Both the position numbers and the translations under genes were made by a program. DNA of 64,000 nt from Orobanche coerulescens (lineage: Eukaryota; Streptophyta; Magnoliopsida; Lamiales; Orobanchaceae), in contig CM065815.1 in the NCBI GenBank assembly GCA_033398695.1, positions 105,056,501 through 105,120,500 on the forward strand, given 5' to 3'. The notes under the pieces are model-generated. The model saw only the letters and a list, made by a program, of their open reading frames with translations, was not told the DNA's origin and searched no databases. The number at the start of each line of letters is the position of its first letter. Within the stretch, counting starts at the first letter, position 1. Shown here piece after piece: positions 59,744 to 64,000 of the stretch.

Positions 59744-60377
59744 TGAAGAGAAGCTAGGTTATATTGATGGTCAAATTTAAGGGATGGGAACCATTTTTGA
59801 ATAAACATACTAGATGAATTCAGACGTAACTGGTATGTCTAATCCATCAATTTTGAATTTAATGCTCGGTCACACCTCTAACACATTACAACCTCCACTA
59901 TTACATGTTCAGGAGGTTTAAATTTTAAAATTGCGGGTTTCAAGTCTTTAAAGTCCAGATGTCATTTTGATGTTGAAATGTTAAATAGTTTTAAAATTCA
60001 GACAATACACGTGGACTTAAAGTTGTTTTGGAAGGTTAAGTGTATAAAATTGGATACAAATAAAATATTAATTAAAATCGTATAGTTTTTGTGCTGTATC
60101 TGCAAAAGTACATCATTCCACCTTAATTGGTATATACAAGATTCAATTCTTACAGCAGTTGGTGATTAATACTTTATTCAAGAGTCCTACTGTGTTCGCC
60201 CTTAATTAATGCACACTACAATTGTAGGAAGGTAACTATACCCTCTTATTCCTACAGTAAGGATATTACTTGTAGTTCTGCGTGTACAATTAATAAGTTC
60301 GAACACTTTATTCACGGGTCTTACAGTATTCCCCCTCAATTGGCAAGTAAAATAAGTACTTACAGTCCTCTAGTGAA
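59744..60377 (-). other. MAX non-coding spacer between RNase H and the extra ORF
   Basis: AT-rich sequence without a supported gene. A purine tract on the minus strand (ATTGAGGGGGAATACTG, about 60326-60342) follows the Pol stop and may be an internal polypurine tract. Confidence 0.55.
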
Positions 60378-60600
60378 ATGATGTTCCATATCAATGTGCT
60401 TAATCCTATAATGCAATAGATGATTGTGCATGATTGAAATTGCACTCATACGTTCACACATGATAGGAGTTTCGTTCGCCTCGATGCCATAGTCTTGTAG
60501 TTGTTACTGCATCCATGGGATCTGCATACAACATCCTCCAGCAGCATAATATTCGGACTCATCTGTAGAAAGCGAGTTGGCCAATTGCTTCTTGTTGTGA
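60378..60600 (-). pseudogene. MAX RNase H C-terminal part
   Basis: On the minus strand, from 60600, the frame starts with [20 protein letters not shown], identical at nucleotide level over about 60 bp to 7780-7838. It continues with an RNase H tail (DYGIEANETPIMCE, HYRIKHIDMEHHFTRG), ending at a stop near 60377. At least one in-frame stop occurs near 60500. This is the part missing from the left MAX piece, so the two pieces overlap by about 60 bp. Confidence 0.8.
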
Positions 60601-60654
60601 GAATAGTAGAGTCCTAATGTACAAGGTTCATGAAGTAATACTTCTCACAATGCC

Positions 60655-60787
60655 CTGGAATTGATTACGAGAAAATGTACTCCCACGTATATGTATCCGC
60701 TATTTGATTAGCGTAGTAATTTCCAAGGGACTGGAAATGCAGCCAATAGATGTGGTTACTATGTATCTCTATGGGGATCTAGATACG

Positions 60788-60872
<85 letters not shown>

Positions 60873-61025
60873 GTGCCCGATGGCATTTCATTACCCAAAT
60901 CAAGTGACTCTAGAGCATAGAGTGCGTTTGCAATTAGATTGAAACGCTCAACTTTACGGTTTTGAAGCAATCCTTAAGGATGTGGTATAACCGTCTAAGT
61001 GACTACTTGATTGGTAAGGGATTTA
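60655..61025 (+). pseudogene. Copia reverse-transcriptase relic, plus strand
   Basis: Across frames: GIDYEKMYS (about 60658), then LISVVISKGLEMQPIDVVTM and YLYGDLDTEIY (60703-60790), an inserted AT microsatellite, MKVPDG (about 60868), then a RLKRS...GCGITV...LVRDL stretch corresponding to the usual SIKLKRSLYGLKQSGRMWYNRL region. The catalytic Asp of the first RT motif (IDVVT) is kept; the YVDD motif lies beyond the break. Many stops. The orientation is opposite to MAX, so it belongs to a different copia element. Confidence 0.8.
60791..60868. repeat. (AT)39 microsatellite inside the RT relic
   Basis: A perfect 78-bp AT run lies exactly between the EIY and MK codons of the conserved RT motif EIYMK, whose own codons (ATATATATG) are AT-repeat-like. 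Confidence 0.97.
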
Positions 61026-61852
61026 TCGGTTTTGGGTGATTTCGGGCGTTTTGGAGAGATTTCTTCGAGCTGAATCCATCTATCATCGAGAATCGATTGC
61101 ACTTCGGTACAGCAACAATGGAATACACTTCGGTAGAGCAACACTGGACGCGGAGATGACGAGGGCACTTCAAACCCTTAGAATTAATCATTATAATCCC
61201 CTTATAATCCCGTTCTAAAGAAACGTTCGGAATTATTCTAAGAACTCATGTTTCTGTGACTAAGACTTAGCAATTTTATGAACTAAAATTGTAAGAATGT
61301 AGAAGTGAGAATTATAAGAATAATACTCAAGAAAATTCGAGAAGCAGCTCTTGATTCGAGCACAAGGCCGAAATATCTTTTTAATTTCAAAAGTGGTCTG
61401 TCTTTTCATTACCAAAAGGTCTCCTTTTATAGGAGTGTAAAGAACAAACTATTATCCCTGACATATTAAACTAAGGGAATAAAATCAAGGGTGTCCCTAT
61501 TTCTAAGACTATGAAGGGCGGTCACACATGTGACTAGAGTAAAAGGAAATAAACTAACAACAACTATCCTAGAAAGTAAATAAAGAAGTCTTGAAAAGGT
61601 CTTGGTCTTCACAACATCATGCTCATTTTGAAGCTCCCACATGCTAAAGTTCTTTTTCCAAGACAAAATAAAATATCACACCTTCCTTGAAGCTTCCTCA
61701 GGCCTAAGTCTAATTTCCATGCTAGGATGGATTTTCCTTAATCATCAAGTCGACCTTCGTTTGTTCATCCTTTTTTATAGAGTATTTTCCTTTTCGATTT
61801 TTATGAATTAACTCTCATTTTCAGGAAATACGACAAAGACACCCTCATGCCA
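61026..61852 (-). mobile_element. LTR-like sequence, minus strand (unclassified)
   Basis: No coding signal. A minus-strand TATA-like sequence (CTCCTATAAAAGGAG, about 61424-61438, itself an inverted repeat) and its position after the retroelement ORFs at 61853-63063 suggest a 3' LTR. I could not define the ends. Confidence 0.35.
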
Positions 61853-63063
61853 TTATTTAGGCAATAGCTGGGGTCCGCCCTCAAGCTTTCTATTTTTAGC
61901 TATATCTGGGCTGCCCTCAAGCAAAGCTATATCTGGGCTTAGGATTTGAACAACTATCGGGCCTTCTTGAATCTCAAGTAGATCCACCGTCGCATAGTCA
62001 CTAAAGTTAGACATGATTTCCACTTCAAATTCGGGCAGCTTAAGGACGAGTTTGCCTTCTTCTTTTCTTTGGACGTGAATTCTTCTAGGCTCGGGGTTTT
62101 TATTTAGTGCACTCCAAGCAGCCTCAGTGTGAGGGTCTTCAAGAGAGTATTTGGTCGAGGCCATATAATAAACCTCTTGAGTAGGCATCGAGTTGTCTTC
62201 ATAAGAGTTAGTAACAGATAATAAGGTAACAGGTTTGGAACGTGCAATAAGTTTATTTCATGAGGTGGTGCTAGTGTCACTCGTTCTTAATACTTCACTC
62301 GTTTGTTCTCTCAACTTCCTAACACGTGTACGTGTGATAGGACCAGTGGGGTCCATGACGGCTCCAACCGTTCCTAACTCTCTTGGTAGCACAACCGTGG
62401 TTGTATCACTTATTTTAGGGGCTGAAATTATGGACGAAAATACTCCTTGTTTTGCATGGCCTTGCATGACCAAACACCCCTTATACGTCTCCCATGCAGC
62501 CCCTAGACGGGGGTCTTGAACGTCGAAGAATTCCATGCAGCCCCTAGACGGGGGTTTTGTTCAATGTGATCCTTATAATGGAGCATAGAATCGAACTTAT
62601 CCGGATAGTGAAGTTGCGAGTTGAAATCTTCAATGTGTTCTCTAAATGCAGCCTCTAAACGAGGGTCCTCAATCTCAGATTTAAACATGAACAAACACTG
62701 TAATTCCATGACGGGAACGTGGCCTTCGGAATTGGTGACTTGAAGTAGAGTTATAGAGCTAGAACGTAACATCATGTTATTTCGTGTACTGGTGCTAATG
62801 TCGCTTATTTTCAATAGTTCATTTGTGTCTTCTCTCAATTTCTTAGCACGTGCTCAGGTGATAGGACAAGTGTGATTTACGATGGCTCCTACCGAATCTA
62901 ATACTCTTGATGGTGCAACTGGGGTTGCATCACTACCCGTTTGATCTTTCAACCCTACGCGGACTCTATTATCTCCAGATTCTCCCGTTACATCGGATCT
63001 TCCATCTCTATGGTGGGTCGGGCTTGTTTGGTCGACAGCATTATCTCTAGCGCTCTTTTTCAT
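61853..63063 (-). pseudogene. Retroelement-like protein remnant with duplicated modules
   Basis: Several minus-strand frames (63063-62854, 62838-62503, 62536-62258, 62188-61853) share motifs. SVGAIVNHTCPIT and TVGAVMDPTGPITRTRVRKL occur twice with the following KLRE...ISDIST block, and a DPRLGAAW-like motif appears four times (EDPRLEAAF, QNPRLGAAW, QDPRLGAAW, EDPHTEAAW). GPITRxRxKKL sequences occur near the Pol end of some plant gypsy elements, but I do not recognise a full domain. Frames are broken between modules. Confidence 0.4.
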
Positions 63064-63221
63064 TCCACGATGATATATCTATTGTTGGTCCCTTTTTGTT
63101 TTAAGTATACTCGATACAGCTTGGGAAATGTTTAAGCAACAGGCTGTATGGTTTTCGAATCTGAGTGCGTAGCGGAAGTCTTTAATATAGTAAGTTGCCA
63201 TCGATACAAAGAATCCCTGGT
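63064..63221. other. No feature recognised
   Basis: Short stretch between retroelement remnants with no supported gene or repeat. Confidence 0.4.
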
Positions 63222-64000
63222 CTATTCTCCTGTTAGCTTGGTGCGTGCAGGGTTTTGCAGTGTATACTTATATAAATTACAATTATGAAAACAGTAACGG
63301 CGAAAGGTAAATAACACAGTATTTAAGTGGTTCGAGGTAAACCCCTCTACGTCCACTGGTCCTCCACACAGGAGTAAAACGTTTATTATAAATACTGCGT
63401 ACACAACTATGTTTTTATAATCAAACCTATCCTTGTATCGTTCACACAGATAGATACAAAGACTGTCGCTTTCAACCGTTCACACAGATTGGTTAAAGCT
63501 TCCTTCTTGACTAGCTTCTTCACACACAATTCCAAAGCTTCGTCCTCTTATTCGTCCCACACAGGTCAGAATAACTTGTTGAGTTCACACAGAGCTCAGT
63601 TTTTACACAAGGTAAAAGGTAGGTAACCAGGTAAGAACAACAGTTTTGAATATGAAGTTTTTGAGCTGATGATGACTGTTCTTGATGTTGAGCACTGTAT
63701 ATCTCTTTGGTTCTTAATTTGCAGAAAGCTTCTGGAGATATGTTTTGCTCTGATGTATATAATGATAGCTTCTTCACTTGGTAACTTAAGTATATGTATA
63801 TCTGTATATATCTTCAACGCTCTTATGAGATATATATAGTCTTCTGAATATTATATCCGTTGAGATAGATCCGTTGGGCAAGATTTCATGACAACTTGAA
63901 TAGACCGGGATCCGGATATTGCTGGATTTGAAGATCTCTGACATCTTCAGTATTTAAATACTTCTTTATCAAACGGTACTTGACTTTAGTGAATACTTAA
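63222..64000 (-). mobile_element. LTR-like R/U5 region, minus strand
   Basis: On the minus strand GTGGACGTAGAGGGG...CGAACCACTTAAATAC (about 63320-63360) resembles the segment near the LTR end of many plant copia elements. A TATA-like ACTATATATATCTC lies at about 63824-63838. The 5' part would lie beyond the window. No protein is supported. Confidence 0.4.

Noticed and set aside
60704..60907. Protein with a poly Ile-Tyr run
   Set aside because: Product of the AT microsatellite inside a dead reverse-transcriptase gene.
1..64000. tRNA, rRNA or other structured non-coding RNA genes
   Set aside because: No cloverleaf-like or rRNA-like sequence recognised on reading; a covariance-model scan would be needed to exclude small ones.

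Overview
The window is plant nuclear DNA, most likely from a eudicot, and consists almost entirely of nested transposable elements. The evidence is the mix of plant LTR-retrotransposon lineages: Ty1/copia including a SIRE/Maximus-like relic, Ty3/gypsy chromoviruses with a C-terminal chromodomain, and long-LTR non-coding derivatives. A CACTA DNA-transposon end and primer-binding sites of the initiator-Met-tRNA type (GGTATCGGAGC) fit the same picture. I found no host gene, tRNA, rRNA or CRISPR array. Lineage names rest on motif reading, not on database searches.

Labels used below. CopA: copia element, minus strand, 9571-16044. CopB: copia element of the same family, plus strand, 16045-44244, split by insertions. 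LD1: long-LTR non-coding element, plus strand, 21937-41006, inserted in CopB. CHR1: degenerate chromovirus, plus strand, 30468-39782, inserted in the right LTR of LD1. CHR2: 5'-truncated chromovirus, minus strand, 3098 to about 7772. MAX: SIRE/Maximus-like relic, minus strand, in pieces at 7773-9570, 44245-44888 and 58703-60600. LD2: tandem array of three long LTRs and two very short internal regions, minus strand, 44889-58702, inserted in MAX.

Layout: 1-340 is the 3' end of another CopA/CopB-family copy. 341 onward starts with a CACTA terminus. 1797-3097 is a gypsy relic. Then follow CHR2, MAX (left piece), CopA, and CopB with LD1 and CHR1 nested inside it. After these come MAX (middle piece), LD2, MAX (right piece), and finally 60.6-64 kb with a copia reverse-transcriptase relic holding a 78-bp AT microsatellite and further LTR-retroelement debris.

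None of the elements looks autonomous. CopA and CopB share the same deletion of the reverse-transcriptase N-terminal part. CHR1 and CHR2 carry frameshifts or truncations. LD1 and LD2 encode no gag or pol, so any past mobility must have depended on proteins supplied by relatives. Nesting and target-site duplications give a relative order: MAX first, then CopA/CopB and LD2, then LD1 into CopB, then CHR1 into LD1.

The most interesting structure is regulatory. Four gypsy-type families (LD1, LD2, CHR1, CHR2) carry clusters of short inverted-repeat motifs in the LTR immediately upstream of a TATA box, with different motif sequences but the same layout. The LD2 array also records an unequal crossover: its middle LTR matches the right LTR in its left part and the left LTR in its right part, and the whole array sits between one 5-bp target-site duplication.
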